Origin: Catellatospora sp. TT07R-123
Lineage (GTDB): Bacteria; Actinomycetota; Actinomycetes; Mycobacteriales; Micromonosporaceae
Direction: 5' to 3'
Length of the DNA stretch: 64,000 nucleotides
Assembly: GCF_018327705.1 (NCBI RefSeq)
Contig: NZ_BNEM01000002.1
Span: 62,001-126,000 of the forward strand
Under the pieces are notes generated by a model. It ran no database searches. It was not told the DNA's origin and was given only the letters and a program-made list of their open reading frames with translations. The position numbers and the translations under genes were made by a program. Shown here piece by piece: positions 32,229-42,232 of this stretch; the stretch's first letter is position 1, and every line of letters starts with the position of its first letter.

Positions 32229-33491
32229 TCACAGCGGGTCGCGCAGCAGCGGGCAGGTCATGCAGTGCCCGCCGCCGCGGCCCTTGCCGAGTTCGAAGCC
32301 CTCGATGGTGATGACCTCGATGCCGAAGGCGCGCATCTTGGCGATGGTGTGGGTGTTGCGCTCGTACGCCACGACCACGCCGGGCGACAGCGCCACCACG
32401 TTGTTGCCGTCGTCCCACTGCTCGCGTTCCTGCTGGTAGGCGTCGCCGCCGGTCTCCACGACGCGCAGCCGCCCGACGCCGAGCGCGTCGGCCATGGCCG
32501 ACAGCAGGTCGCGTTCCTGGGTGACGTGGAACTTCCCTGGGCTGCTGCCGGGGCGCAGGCTGATCGCCCGGACGCTCTCGACGACCTTCGGGAAGACGGT
32601 GACGGCGTCGCGGTCGAGCATCGTCATGACGGTGTCCAGGTGCATGTGGGCCCGGTCCTTGCTCATCACGACCGCGATGACCCGCTGGGCGGCACCGGCG
32701 GCGAACAGCGCCCGCGCCAGTTCCTCGATCATGCGGGCCTGGGTGCGCTCGCTCATCCCGATGAGGACGGTCCCGTTGCCGATCGGCTGCACGTCGCCGC
32801 CTTCGAGCGTGGACCGGCCGAAGTCGACGACGTTGAACCGGCCGTCGTCGCCGAGGTCGGGATACCAGTAGTCGAACTTGGCGTCGGCGAACATCGGGTG
32901 CGCCCGGTAGACCGCGGCGACGTTGTACGCCTCGGGCCGCCGCGCGGGCCAGTACATCGGGTTGACGGAGACCCCGCCGTAGATCCAGCAGGACGAGTCG
33001 CGGGTGAACAGGGTGTTGGGCAGCGGCGGCAGGATGAACGCGCTGTCGTCCTCGGCGGCGGCCGCCCCGAGCGAGGTGCCCCGGAACAGGCCGAGGTCGA
33101 GCCCGGCCTCGCCGACGGTGAGGCCGCCGATGAGGTGGCGGGCCAGTTCCTGCGGCGGCAGCGCGTCCAGGGCGGCGCGGACCGGGTCGACCAGCGAGAT
33201 GCCCACGGTGTACTCCGAGGCCGACAGCTCGACCATCCGCTGCCGCGCCGGTTCGCTGGCGGCGAGGGTCTCGGCGAGCAGGTCCTGCAGGTGGTAGACC
33301 TCGACGCCGCGTTCGCGCATGCGGGCGACGAACTGGTCGTGCTCGTACTGCGCCCGCTCGACCCACAGCACGTCGTCGAAGAGCAGGTCGTCATGGTTGG
33401 ACGGGGTCAGCCGCCGCAGGCTCAGGTCGGGCCGGTGCACCAGCACCTTGCGCAGCGTGCCGACCTCCGAGTGGACGCCGAAGCCTTCCAT
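32229..33491 (-). CDS. arcA: Arginine deiminase
   Basis: 420 residues, the usual length. It hydrolyses arginine to citrulline and ammonia. Conserved parts: [67 protein letters not shown] and the catalytic cysteine in GGGHCMTCP (Cys410). The ATG at 33491 lies 2 bases from the arcC stop; a GTG 6 bases earlier is possible. Confidence 0.97.
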   Translation of the reverse strand: MEGFGVHSEVGTLRKVLVHRPDLSLRRLTPSNHDDLLFDDVLWVERAQYEHDQFVARMRERGVEVYHLQDLLAETLAASEPARQRMVELSASEYTVGISLVDPVRAALDALPPQELARHLIGGLTVGEAGLDLGLFRGTSLGAAAAEDDSAFILPPLPNTLFTRDSSCWIYGGVSVNPMYWPARRPEAYNVAAVYRAHPMFADAKFDYWYPDLGDDGRFNVVDFGRSTLEGGDVQPIGNGTVLIGMSERTQARMIEELARALFAAGAAQRVIAVVMSKDRAHMHLDTVMTMLDRDAVTVFPKVVESVRAISLRPGSSPGKFHVTQERDLLSAMADALGVGRLRVVETGGDAYQQEREQWDDGNNVVALSPGVVVAYERNTHTIAKMRAFGIEVITIEGFELGKGRGGGHCMTCPLLRDPL

Positions 33492-33493
33492 GC

Positions 33494-34429
33494 TCACCCC
33501 GCTCCTTCCGCGGCCGTGCCGGCGGCGACCACCTGGGTGCCCGCCCGGCCGTGCACGACGTCTTCGATCTGCGCCAGGCTGCCGATGGCGGCGCGCCTGC
33601 CGGTGTGCTCCACGAACCGGACCGCCGCGGCGACCTTCGGGCCCATCGAGCCGGCGGCGAACGACTGCGCGGCCAGCTCGCCGGGCGTGACCCGGTCCAG
33701 GCGGCGCTGCCGGTCGGTGCCCCAGTCGAGGTAGACCGCGTCGACGTCGGTGGCCATCACGAACAGGTCGGCGTCGACCTCCCGGGCCAGCAGCTCCCCG
33801 GCGAAGTCCTTGTCGATGACCGCCTCGACGCCGGTGAGCGTGCGGCCGCCCGGCTGGTACATGGTCGGCACGCCCCCGCCGCCGCCGCAGATGACGACCA
33901 CGTCGCGTTCGATCAGCCACCGGATCGGCCGGATCTCGAAGATCCGCTTCGGTTCCGGGGACGGCACGACGCGGCGCCAGTGCTCGCCGTCGGGTTTGAC
34001 GGTCCAGCCCTTGTCGGCGGCGAGCTGCTTGGCCTGTTCCAGGTCGTAGACGGGGCCGACGAACTTGGTCGGGTCGCCGAACGCCGGGTCGGCCGGGTCC
34101 ACCTCGATCATGGTGAGGATCGTGGCGAGCGGGGTCTGCTCGGGCAGCAGGTTGCCAAGCTCCTGCTCGATGACATACCCGATCATGCCTTCGGTCTGGG
34201 CGCCGAGCACGTCCAGCGGGAACGGCTCGGCCCCGGCGTAGGCGGCGCCCTGTAACGCCAGCAGCCCCACCTGCGGGCCGTTGCCGTGGGTGAGCACGAG
34301 CTGGTGCGCACCGGCGAGCGCGGCCAGCATCGGCGCGGCGGCGCGCACGTTGGCGCGCTGCGCGTCGGCGGTCATCGGCTCGCCGCGCCGCAGCAGCGCG
34401 TTGCCGCCCAGGGCCACCACGATGCGCAC
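33494..34429 (-). CDS. arcC: Carbamate kinase
   Basis: 311 residues of the amino acid kinase fold. Motifs: [48 protein letters not shown] and [31 protein letters not shown]. It transfers phosphate from carbamoyl phosphate to ADP, the ATP-yielding step of the arginine deiminase pathway. The GTG start at 34429 is 2 bases after the arcB stop. Confidence 0.96.
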   Translation of the reverse strand: MRIVVALGGNALLRRGEPMTADAQRANVRAAAPMLAALAGAHQLVLTHGNGPQVGLLALQGAAYAGAEPFPLDVLGAQTEGMIGYVIEQELGNLLPEQTPLATILTMIEVDPADPAFGDPTKFVGPVYDLEQAKQLAADKGWTVKPDGEHWRRVVPSPEPKRIFEIRPIRWLIERDVVVICGGGGGVPTMYQPGGRTLTGVEAVIDKDFAGELLAREVDADLFVMATDVDAVYLDWGTDRQRRLDRVTPGELAAQSFAAGSMGPKVAAAVRFVEHTGRRAAIGSLAQIEDVVHGRAGTQVVAAGTAAEGAG

Positions 34430-34431
34430 GG

Positions 34432-35433
34432 TCAGTCGCCCAGCGTGGCGACGAGGACGGCCTTGATGGTGTGCAGGCGGTTCTCGGCCTGGTCGAAGAC
34501 GATCGAGTGCCGGGACTCGAACACCTCGTCGGTGACCTCCAGGGCGTCGAGGCCGAACTGCTGGTAGATCTGCTCGCCGACCTTGGTGTCCCGGTTGTGG
34601 AACGCGGGCAGGCAGTGCATGAACCGCACCTTCGGGTTGCCGGTGCGGCCGATCACGTCCATGTTGACCTGGTACGGCTTGAGCAGCTCGATCCGCTCGC
34701 CCCAGACGCCCTGGTCCTCGCCCATCGACACCCACACGTCGGTGTAGAGGTAGTCGACGCCGCGGACGCCCTCGCCGACGTCGGCGGTGAGGGTGAGCCG
34801 GGCGCCGGTCTCGGCGGCGATCTCGTGACAGGTCTTGACCAGGTCCTCGCGCGGCCACAGGTGCTCGGGCGCGCACAGGCGCACGTCCATGCCGAACTTG
34901 CAGCCGCCGACCATCAGCGAGTTGCCCATGTTGTTGCGGGCGTCGCCGAGGTAGCAGAACGCGACGTCGTGCAGCGGCTTGTCGCTGTGCTCCTGCATGG
35001 TCAGCATGTCGGCCAGGATCTGGGTCGGGTGGAACTCGTCGGTGAGCCCGTTGTAGACCGGCACCCCGGCGAAGGCGGCCAGGGTCTCCACGTGCTCCTG
35101 GGCCGAGCCGCGGTATTCGATGCCGTCGAAGGTGCGCCCGAGCACCCGGGCGGTGTCCTTCATCGACTCCTTGTGGCCGATCTGCGAGCCGGTCGGCTCC
35201 AGGTAGGTGACCTGGGCGCCCTGGTCGTGGGCGGCGGTCTCGAACGCGGTCCGGGTACGGGTCGAGGTCTTCTCGAAGATGAGCGCGATCTCGCGGCCGC
35301 GCAGCCGGGGCTGCTCGTAGCCGCCGCGCTTGGCCGCTTTCAGCTCGGCCGACAGCTGGAGCAGGTAGTGCAGCTCCTCGGGCGTGAAGTCGAGCTCCTT
35401 GAGGAAGCTGCGGTTGCGAAGGTTGAACGCCAT
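34432..35433 (-). CDS. arcB: Ornithine carbamoyltransferase, catabolic type
   Basis: 333 residues, the length of catabolic enzymes. The carbamoyl phosphate loop [44 protein letters not shown] and the ornithine motif [11 protein letters not shown] are all present. In this operon it runs in reverse, splitting citrulline to ornithine and carbamoyl phosphate for ArcC. It lies 22 bases downstream of the P-type ATPase gene. Confidence 0.96.
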   Translation of the reverse strand: MAFNLRNRSFLKELDFTPEELHYLLQLSAELKAAKRGGYEQPRLRGREIALIFEKTSTRTRTAFETAAHDQGAQVTYLEPTGSQIGHKESMKDTARVLGRTFDGIEYRGSAQEHVETLAAFAGVPVYNGLTDEFHPTQILADMLTMQEHSDKPLHDVAFCYLGDARNNMGNSLMVGGCKFGMDVRLCAPEHLWPREDLVKTCHEIAAETGARLTLTADVGEGVRGVDYLYTDVWVSMGEDQGVWGERIELLKPYQVNMDVIGRTGNPKVRFMHCLPAFHNRDTKVGEQIYQQFGLDALEVTDEVFESRHSIVFDQAENRLHTIKAVLVATLGD

Positions 35434-35455
35434 GGCGGGTGCCTCCTCGGGCGGG

Positions 35456-38218
35456 TCAGGCCGGGACCGGTGCGGGTGCCGGTTCGACCAGGACCGGCAG
35501 GGTCTGGTGGGCGCGCCGCCGCAGCACCAGCTTGATCAGCTCCTCGACGACGAGCAGGGTCAGCGCGATCCCGATGCAGATCAGCCACTGGTTGAGGTTC
35601 AGCCAGGCGGTGCCGAAGATCCGGCGCAGCGGCTCCAGTGCCGTGACGGCGATGATGGCGAGCAGCGCGAAGCCGTAGCGGCGCAGCTGGGCGATGCCCG
35701 GGATCGCCGCGCGGCTGAAGATCGTGTTGAGCTGGTCGCGGGAGAGCAGGCCGCCGACCAGGTGGAACAGCGACAGCGTGGTCAGCAGCATGGTCGCGCC
35801 GATGACCGGTCCGCCCTGGCCGTGCCCGATCTGGTATGCCGCGAGCGACCCGATCGTCATCACCGCGCCCTGGATGCACAGCCGCACCCAGTTCGCCGCC
35901 GACAGCACCGGGGCGCGGACCGGGCGCGGCGGCCGGTCCATCAGCCCGGCGGTCGGCTGGTCGAAGCCGAGCGCGATCGCGATCGGGATGTCGATGACCA
36001 TGTTCAGCCACAGGATCTGCAGCGGGTTCAGCGGCGCCCCGGCGGCGATGTTCAGGATGCCCGCCCCCAGGAAGATCGCGATGTAGGCGACCAGGGTCGA
36101 CATCTGGAACCGCAGGTACTTGAGCAGGTTGTCGTAGAGGGAGCGGCCGTACTCGACGGCGCCGACGATGGTGGCGAAGTTGTCGTCGGTGAGGATCATG
36201 ACGGCGGCCTCCTTGGAGACCTCCGTGCCGGTGATGCCCATCGCGACGCCCATGTCGGCGGCCTTGAGCGCCGGGGCGTCGTTGACGCCGTCTCCGGTCA
36301 TCGCGACCACGTTGTCGCTGGCCTTGAGCAGCCGGACCAGGCGGAGCTTGTCCTCGGGCGCGACGCGGGCGATCACGCCGATCTGCGGCAGCTGGGCCAG
36401 CAGTTCCTCGTCGCTCATCGCCGCGAACTGGGTGCCGGTCACCGCCCGGCCCTCGATGCCCAGCTCCTTGGCGATGGCGGCGGCGGTGGCGGCATGGTCG
36501 CCGGTGATCATCCGGACCCTGATGCCCGCCTTGCGGCACTCCGCGATCGCGGCCCTGGCCTCCGGGCGCGGCGGGTCGACGATGCCGACCATGGCCAGCA
36601 GGGTCAGGTCGCGGACCTGCTCGATCAGGTTCGCGGCCGGATCGAACGCGGCCGGATCGAAGTCGCGCTGGGCCACCACCATGACCCGCTCGCCCGCGGC
36701 GGCGATGCGGTCGTTGGCGTCCAGGGCCAGGTGCCGGTTCTCGTCGGTGACCGGCAGGACCGTGCCGTCGGGTTCGCGGTAGGAGGTGCTGCGCGAGATC
36801 AGCACGTCCGGGGCGCCCTTGACGTAGCAGCGGACCACCGGCCGGCCGCCGTCGCCCGTCATGTTGTGGAAGGTGGCCATGAACTTGTAGTCGGAGTCGA
36901 ACGGCACCTCGGCGATGCGCGGATACGCCGCCCGGGTGTCCTCGACGTCCAGCCCGCCCTTGGCCCCGAGCACGATCAGCGCGCCTTCGGTCGGGTCGCC
37001 GATCAGGTTGTCGCCGTCGAGCACCGCGTCGGCGCACAGCACCATCGGCAGCAGGTACGGGTCGAGGTCGATGCGCAGGCCGCCGACGTGCTTGATCTCG
37101 CCGTCGGTGCGGTAGCCCTCGCCGGTGACGGTGAACCGGTGCTTTCCCGGGATCACCAGCTCGCGGGCGGTCATCTTGTTCAGGGTGAGCGTGCCGGTCT
37201 TGTCCGAGCAGATCACCGAGGTCGAGCCGAGGGTCTCCACGGCGGGCAGCCGCTTGACGATGGCGTTGCGGCGGGCGATCTCGCGGGTGCCGATCGACAG
37301 CAGCGCGGTGACCACGGCGGGAAGGCCGGTCGGGATCGCCGCGACGGCCAGCGCGACACCGGTGATGAACAGGGTGTTGAACGACTCGCCCCGGGCCAGG
37401 CCGAGCAGGATGACCAGCACCAGCGCGATGCCCGCGATCGTCGCGATGATCTTCGAGAGGCTGTCGAGCTGCTTCTGCAGCGGCGTCTTGTCGGCCTCGG
37501 TCGCGGCGAGCAGGTGCGCGATGTGGCCGATCTCGGTGCCCATCCCGGTCGCGGTCACGACCATCTCGCCGCGTCCCCGGGTCACCGACGTGTTCATGTA
37601 CGCCACGCAGGTCCGGTCGCCCAGCGGCACGTCGGTGCCGGGAACGGGCTCGGCGCTCTTGGCGACCGGCAGGCTCTCGCCGGTCAGGGCCGCCTCCTCG
37701 ATCTCCAGCGTGGCCGCGACGGTGACGCGCCCGTCGGCGGGGACCCGGTTGCCGGCCTCCATGAGCACGACGTCGCCGGGGACCAGCTGCTCGGCGTCGA
37801 CCTCGACCGCCTGGCCGTCGCGGCGTACCCGGGCGATGGTCTTGAGCATCTGGGCCAGGGCGCGCACGCTCTCCTCGGCCTTGGCCTCCTGGCGCAGGCC
37901 GACCACGGCGTTGAACACGGTCAGGCCGACCAGCACCAGGGTGGTGCCCCACTCGCGGGTGACCAGCTGGTTCACCACGGCCGCGGCGAGCAGCACGATC
38001 TGCATGAAGTCGTGGTACTGCCGCAGGAACGCCGCGAACGCGGACTCCTTCCGGCCGCCAGCGAGACGGTTGGGGCCGTGCTCGGCGAGCCGATCGGCGG
38101 CCTGCGCGGCGGTGAGGCCGCGCTCGGGCCGCACGTCGAACGACTGGGCGACGTCGGCGGCACTGCGGCTGTACCACGGCGTGGGGTTGCCCTTGTCGGC
38201 CTCCTGATCCACGTCCAT
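35456..38218 (-). CDS. Type II P-type cation ATPase
   Basis: 920 residues with 10 predicted membrane helices. TGES at 179-182 (actuator domain), the phosphorylation site DKTGT at Asp339, MVKGAPD-like [28 protein letters not shown] and [22 protein letters not shown] are all intact. In helix 4 the calcium-ATPase PEGLP motif reads PTGLP (296-300), so the ion-ligating Glu is Thr297; NxxxD of helix 6 is kept. Ion specificity is therefore uncertain (Ca2+, Mn2+, Na+/K+ or protons). It is the first gene of the operon with arcBCA and would consume the ATP the pathway generates. Confidence 0.92.
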   Translation of the reverse strand: MDVDQEADKGNPTPWYSRSAADVAQSFDVRPERGLTAAQAADRLAEHGPNRLAGGRKESAFAAFLRQYHDFMQIVLLAAAVVNQLVTREWGTTLVLVGLTVFNAVVGLRQEAKAEESVRALAQMLKTIARVRRDGQAVEVDAEQLVPGDVVLMEAGNRVPADGRVTVAATLEIEEAALTGESLPVAKSAEPVPGTDVPLGDRTCVAYMNTSVTRGRGEMVVTATGMGTEIGHIAHLLAATEADKTPLQKQLDSLSKIIATIAGIALVLVILLGLARGESFNTLFITGVALAVAAIPTGLPAVVTALLSIGTREIARRNAIVKRLPAVETLGSTSVICSDKTGTLTLNKMTARELVIPGKHRFTVTGEGYRTDGEIKHVGGLRIDLDPYLLPMVLCADAVLDGDNLIGDPTEGALIVLGAKGGLDVEDTRAAYPRIAEVPFDSDYKFMATFHNMTGDGGRPVVRCYVKGAPDVLISRSTSYREPDGTVLPVTDENRHLALDANDRIAAAGERVMVVAQRDFDPAAFDPAANLIEQVRDLTLLAMVGIVDPPRPEARAAIAECRKAGIRVRMITGDHAATAAAIAKELGIEGRAVTGTQFAAMSDEELLAQLPQIGVIARVAPEDKLRLVRLLKASDNVVAMTGDGVNDAPALKAADMGVAMGITGTEVSKEAAVMILTDDNFATIVGAVEYGRSLYDNLLKYLRFQMSTLVAYIAIFLGAGILNIAAGAPLNPLQILWLNMVIDIPIAIALGFDQPTAGLMDRPPRPVRAPVLSAANWVRLCIQGAVMTIGSLAAYQIGHGQGGPVIGATMLLTTLSLFHLVGGLLSRDQLNTIFSRAAIPGIAQLRRYGFALLAIIAVTALEPLRRIFGTAWLNLNQWLICIGIALTLLVVEELIKLVLRRRAHQTLPVLVEPAPAPVPA

Positions 38219-38309
38219 GGCCGCTCGCTTTCTGGTGAACCGGCCGCCCGCGAGCCACAGCCGGGCCGAATCCGACTAGACGGGCGTAGGCGGCGTACCG
38301 ATGTAGAAC

Positions 38310-38336
38310 ACTATATTTACGGCACCCATAGGGTGC
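38310..38336 (-). promoter_or_regulatory. Candidate promoter and palindromic operator of the ATPase-arc operon
   Basis: In the A/T-rich 219-base divergent region, the minus strand carries a TATAGT -10-like hexamer (38315-38310). Directly upstream of it lies the palindrome GCACCC-ATA-GGGTGC (38322-38336), which would overlap the -35 region. A regulator bound there could control the operon and possibly the divergent permease. The regulator is not encoded next to it. Confidence 0.45.
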
Positions 38337-38437
38337 AGCGGATATGCGAAAGACCCACAGAAAACCAACAGACCCGATTACAGGCAGTGACGACCGTGAC
38401 CAGCCGTACGATGAGGTCACGGCTAGGGAGCGTCATC

Positions 38438-39733
38438 ATGGTCGATGGCACGTCGGACGGCGGCCGCCAGACCCTCAGCGTGCGGCAGGCCGCCTTCATC
38501 GGAGTCGGCGCCATGGTCGGGGCCGGGATCTTCGCCCTGCTCGGTGCGGCGGGCGAGGTCGCCGGCGCGGCTGTGTGGCTGTCGTTCCTGCTCGCGGGCG
38601 GCGTCGCGGCGCTGCAGGGATACTCCTTCGCCAAGCTCGGCGCGCGCTACCCGTCCGCGGGCGGCTTCGCCGACTACCTGGTGCGCTGCTACGGCAACGG
38701 GCATGTCACCGGCGTGGTCGCCTGGCTGCTGTACGCCGTCAACGCCATCATCACCGCGATGGTGGCCGTGTCGTTCGGCAGCTACGCCGCCGGGCTCCTC
38801 CACGGCGGCCCCTGGCTGATCAAGCTGTTCGCCGTCCTGGTCATCCTGGTGATGACCCTGCTCAACGTGCTCGGCTCCCAGGCCGTCGCCCATGCGCAGA
38901 CCGTCGTGGTGGTGGTCGTCGTCGGCATCCTGGCGGTCTTCGCCGCCGTGACGCTGTCCGGCGCGAACCCGTCCCTGCTGGCACCGGCCGACTACCCACC
39001 GGCGCGCGACATCGTCTCCAGCGTCGCGCTGACGTTCTTCGCCTTCCTCGGCTTCGGCGTCATCACCTTCACCGCGCACGAACTGCGCGACCCGGCCCGC
39101 CAGCTGCCCCGCGCGGTGTTCCTGGCCCTGGGCATCGCCACGGTCATCTACGTGGCGGTGGCGCTGGGCGTGTTCGGCACCCTCACCGTCGATCAGGTCG
39201 TCGCCTCGGGCGGCACCGCGCTGGCCGTCGCGGCCCAGCCCACGCTCGGGCAGGCCGGTTACACGCTGATGACCCTCACCGCGCTGTTCGCCACCGCGGG
39301 AGCGACCAACTCCGGCCTGTACCCGGCCGCCGGGCTGTGCGAGCACATGGCCGGGATCGGGCAGTTCCCACCGGCGCTGGGCCGCCGCCACCGGTCCGGC
39401 GCCTCGGTGGGGCTGCTCGTCACCGCGGCCCTGGCCGCGATCATGGCCATCGGCTTCGACCTGACCGCGATCGCCTCGATCGGCAGTGCGGTGGCGCTGG
39501 TCGTGTTCGCGCTGGCCACTTCGGGCCACCTGCGCGTCCGGCGTGAGACCGGGGCGAAGGCGTGGCTGCTGGTGCTGGCCGTGGTGACGACGGTCGTGGT
39601 GCTGGCGGCGTTCGCGTTCACGACACTGGTCGCCGAACCCGCGACCGCCGTGACCCTGCTCGTGATCCTGCTGGTCGGGGTGGGTCTGGACTACTGGTGG
39701 AAGCGCAGTCGCGACCGGGCCGTGAAACGGTGA
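38438..39733 (+). CDS. APC family amino acid permease
   Basis: 431 residues with about 12 membrane helices. The first helix carries the APC substrate motif GVGAMVGAGIFALLG; later FFAFLGFGVITFTAHELRDPARQLPRAVFLALG matches the conserved helix 6-loop region. It would import an amino acid; divergence from the arc operon suggests arginine or another catabolised amino acid, but specificity cannot be read from sequence. The ATG at 38438 follows GGGAG by about 8 bases. Confidence 0.88.
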   Translation: MVDGTSDGGRQTLSVRQAAFIGVGAMVGAGIFALLGAAGEVAGAAVWLSFLLAGGVAALQGYSFAKLGARYPSAGGFADYLVRCYGNGHVTGVVAWLLYAVNAIITAMVAVSFGSYAAGLLHGGPWLIKLFAVLVILVMTLLNVLGSQAVAHAQTVVVVVVVGILAVFAAVTLSGANPSLLAPADYPPARDIVSSVALTFFAFLGFGVITFTAHELRDPARQLPRAVFLALGIATVIYVAVALGVFGTLTVDQVVASGGTALAVAAQPTLGQAGYTLMTLTALFATAGATNSGLYPAAGLCEHMAGIGQFPPALGRRHRSGASVGLLVTAALAAIMAIGFDLTAIASIGSAVALVVFALATSGHLRVRRETGAKAWLLVLAVVTTVVVLAAFAFTTLVAEPATAVTLLVILLVGVGLDYWWKRSRDRAVKR

Positions 39734-39762
39734 ACGGCGTGCCCGGGTGGGCACGCCGTTCA
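39731..39762. terminator. Bidirectional hairpin terminator after the permease gene
   Basis: A perfect 14-bp stem (39731-39744 with 39749-39762) with a 4-base loop begins on the permease stop codon. The convergent protease gene ends at 39774, 12 bases away, so both genes probably use it. Confidence 0.8.
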
Positions 39763-39773
39763 CCCGGGCCGTG

Positions 39774-41909
39774 CTACAGGGTGAGCGACCAGCTGTCGAG
39801 GGTGCCCGTGTCGCCGGGGCCGTAGTCGGTGACCCGCAGGCGCCAGGTCCCCGTCGCGGTGCTGAGCACGTTGGCGACCGTGAAGGTCTTCGTGCCGTGC
39901 CACGGGGTGCAGGTGTACTGCCCGCTGCCGCTGTACTTCACGGGGTAGGAGAAGCCGTTGGGGGCGTACAGGGAGATGCCGATGTCCTCGGCACAGGTGT
40001 GGTCGACGGTGACGGACACCGTCACCGTGCTCGGGGACGACCCGGTCACCGTCGACTGCACCGGGCTGTAGAACTGCTGGTTGTCGAGGATCGCGTAGTC
40101 GGTGCCGTTGGTGAAGGTGCGCCCGGTGCCCGGATCGGTGCGCACGGACACCGCCGCACTGGCCGGCGACCGGTTGCCCGCCGCGTCACGCGCCCTGACC
40201 GTGAACGAGTACGCCGTGTCGGCGGCCAGGCCCGTGATCGTGGCGGTCAGCCCGGTGACCGTGGTCGCCAGGGCCGTGCCGTTGTACACCTCGTAGCCGG
40301 TCACCCCGACGTTGTCCGTGCTCGCGTCCCAGGCCAGCGTCACCGAGTTGCTCGTCTTCGCCGTCGAGCGCGGATTGCCGGGCGCGGTCGGCGCCTGGGT
40401 GTCGCCGCCCCCGCCCGGCTGGGTGCGCGCGCTGACGGTGTTGGACGCCGGGGAGGTGTTGCCCGCGGCGTCGCGCGCCTTGACCGTGAACGAGTACGCG
40501 GTGTCCGCGCTCAGCCCGCTCACGGTCGCGGACAGGCCCGTGACCGTGGTCGCCAGCGTCGCACCCTGGTAGACGTCGTAGGCCGTCACCCCGACGTTGT
40601 CGGTGCTGGCGTCCCAGGCCAGGGAGACGCTGTTCGCGGTGGTCGCGGTGGAGCGGGCGTTGCCCGGGGCCGTGGGGGCCGCGGTGTCGCCGCCGCCACC
40701 GCCGGTGACCAGGGTCAGGTTCCACTTCGCCAGCGCCTCGTTGACCGGCTGGAACATCGACAGCTCGCCGTCGGACGGGTTGGACACGCACTGCGACGGG
40801 CCGCCGTCGTGCAGGCCGACGGCCTTGTCGCCCAGCAGCCAGCCGCCACCGGAGTCACCACCCAGCGAGCAAGCCGTGGTCCAGGTCAGGTCCTCGATGA
40901 CCAGCCCACCGCCGTAGTCGACCGCCTTGTGGGTGTACTTGACGACGCCGCACTGCCACTTGGACGTGTTGCCCGAGTGGCAGACCCGGTCGCCGACCAT
41001 CGCCTCGGCCGACCCGGTGAGCGTGATGGCGGGCTGGTCCCAGGTGTTGACCGACGCGGACAGGTTCCAGCCCGTCTCGGTCACCGCGACCACGCCCATG
41101 TCGCCCTCGCGGCCGTTGACGCTGCGGCTGCCGCCGACGTTGGACGTGCCGAGCCGGTTCTGCTGGCCCGACGCGCCGTAGGCGGGCTGGTTCACGTCGT
41201 TGGTGCAGTGCCCGGCGGTGAGGAAGTGCTTGCCGCCGCTGCTGTCGGTGGCGGGGAAGCCCACCGAGCAGTTCGACTCGCTGCCCGGCCACCAGGGGCT
41301 GCCGGTCCGGACGTCACCGGCCTGCTGCCGGGGCGCGGAGGTGGTGAACACCAGGCGTACGCCGTCGACGGCGCGCAGCGCGGCCAGGGCGGCGGCGGTC
41401 GCGGCCGTCTGACGGGTGGTGTCGACGTTCACGGTCACGTCGTTGGCCCGGACGTCGGCGCCCCAGCCGTAGACTCCGGCGACGCCGGTGCCGACGACCG
41501 CCCGGACCCGGGCCAGGATCCGTGCCAGGTCCGCCGGACCGCGGGCGACCAGGTGCGGGACGGCCCCGGCGGCGCGGGCCCGAGCCGCGGCGGCCGGGCT
41601 GGTCACCGCGACGGCCAGGCCGCCCGCGTCGGGGTCGAACCAGCTGCCGGCCAGCTGCGCGGTGAGGTCGGCGGGCAGGGTCGCGGCGAGGCGGTGCGCC
41701 CGGTCCTGCGCCACCAGCTGGCGGCGGGCCTCGTCGGTGCTGACACCCAGCGCTCGGGCCAGCCCGGCCGCGGCGGCCTGCGGCGCCGAGGCCGGTGCGG
41801 ACGGTGCGGGGACGGCGGCGGCCGGGCCCGCCTGCCACGCCGTCATCGCGGTCGCGCCGGTGAGTGCCGCGCCGAGCAGCGCGGCGGTGAAGCGTATGCG
41901 TGTTCGCAT
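39774..41909 (-). CDS. Secreted streptogrisin-like serine protease with two FN3 domains and a P domain
   Basis: 711 residues. A signal peptide (residues 1-32, RFTAALLGAALTGATAMTAWQAGPAAA) is followed by an alpha-lytic-protease-type propeptide (about 40-200, GLARALGVSTDEARRQL). The mature S1E protease has the triad in HFLTAGHC (His), GDMGVV (Asp) and ACSLGGDSGGGWL (Ser). Two fibronectin type III domains follow (each starting TAPTAPGN/QAPTAPGN and containing AYSFTVKARDAAGN), then a C-terminal P/homoB domain (TVDHTCAEDIGISLYAPNG to GTLDSWSLTL). It would digest extracellular protein. GGAG precedes the ATG. Confidence 0.93.
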   Translation of the reverse strand: MRTRIRFTAALLGAALTGATAMTAWQAGPAAAVPAPSAPASAPQAAAAGLARALGVSTDEARRQLVAQDRAHRLAATLPADLTAQLAGSWFDPDAGGLAVAVTSPAAAARARAAGAVPHLVARGPADLARILARVRAVVGTGVAGVYGWGADVRANDVTVNVDTTRQTAATAAALAALRAVDGVRLVFTTSAPRQQAGDVRTGSPWWPGSESNCSVGFPATDSSGGKHFLTAGHCTNDVNQPAYGASGQQNRLGTSNVGGSRSVNGREGDMGVVAVTETGWNLSASVNTWDQPAITLTGSAEAMVGDRVCHSGNTSKWQCGVVKYTHKAVDYGGGLVIEDLTWTTACSLGGDSGGGWLLGDKAVGLHDGGPSQCVSNPSDGELSMFQPVNEALAKWNLTLVTGGGGGDTAAPTAPGNARSTATTANSVSLAWDASTDNVGVTAYDVYQGATLATTVTGLSATVSGLSADTAYSFTVKARDAAGNTSPASNTVSARTQPGGGGDTQAPTAPGNPRSTAKTSNSVTLAWDASTDNVGVTGYEVYNGTALATTVTGLTATITGLAADTAYSFTVRARDAAGNRSPASAAVSVRTDPGTGRTFTNGTDYAILDNQQFYSPVQSTVTGSSPSTVTVSVTVDHTCAEDIGISLYAPNGFSYPVKYSGSGQYTCTPWHGTKTFTVANVLSTATGTWRLRVTDYGPGDTGTLDSWSLTL

Positions 41910-42232
41910 CGGGGGTTCTCCTTCAGGGGATGGGGCTGTCGGGGGGCGAGGCGGGCCGACCATATGGCGGTCCGGCCCGGCCGGTGAACCCCGTCGCGGC
42001 GGGCCGGCCGGAAGACAAGGGATTGCCCTGACCTGCCCGGAGGCCGTCAGCACCGGGCCCGCCTGCCGCCGCGTGCCGGTACGGGGGCAGCAGCGGCCGC
42101 GGGCACCCCGCGCGCGACGGCAAGGGTTTCCCCTCTTGCGTCCGGGCAGCCGTGCCGCCACTGTCAGAGCTCAGCCGGGCCGACCCGGCCGCGGTCGCCG
42201 GAGGGCGGCCGCCGACCCGACGTGGTGTGCCG
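41910..42232. other. Intergenic region between divergent protease and LuxR genes
   Basis: This 323-base stretch must hold both promoters. It contains the protease ribosome-binding site near 41919-41922 on the minus strand and a GGGATTGCC-like patch near 42019. I see no convincing -10/-35 pair, palindrome, RNA gene or additional coding frame. Confidence 0.5.

Noticed and set aside
35384-39733. A very long plus-strand open frame antisense to the ATPase
   Set aside because: It is a G+C-bias shadow: low-complexity Arg/Gly/Asp/His-rich translation without domains. Only its last 431 codons, the APC permease from 38438, are real.
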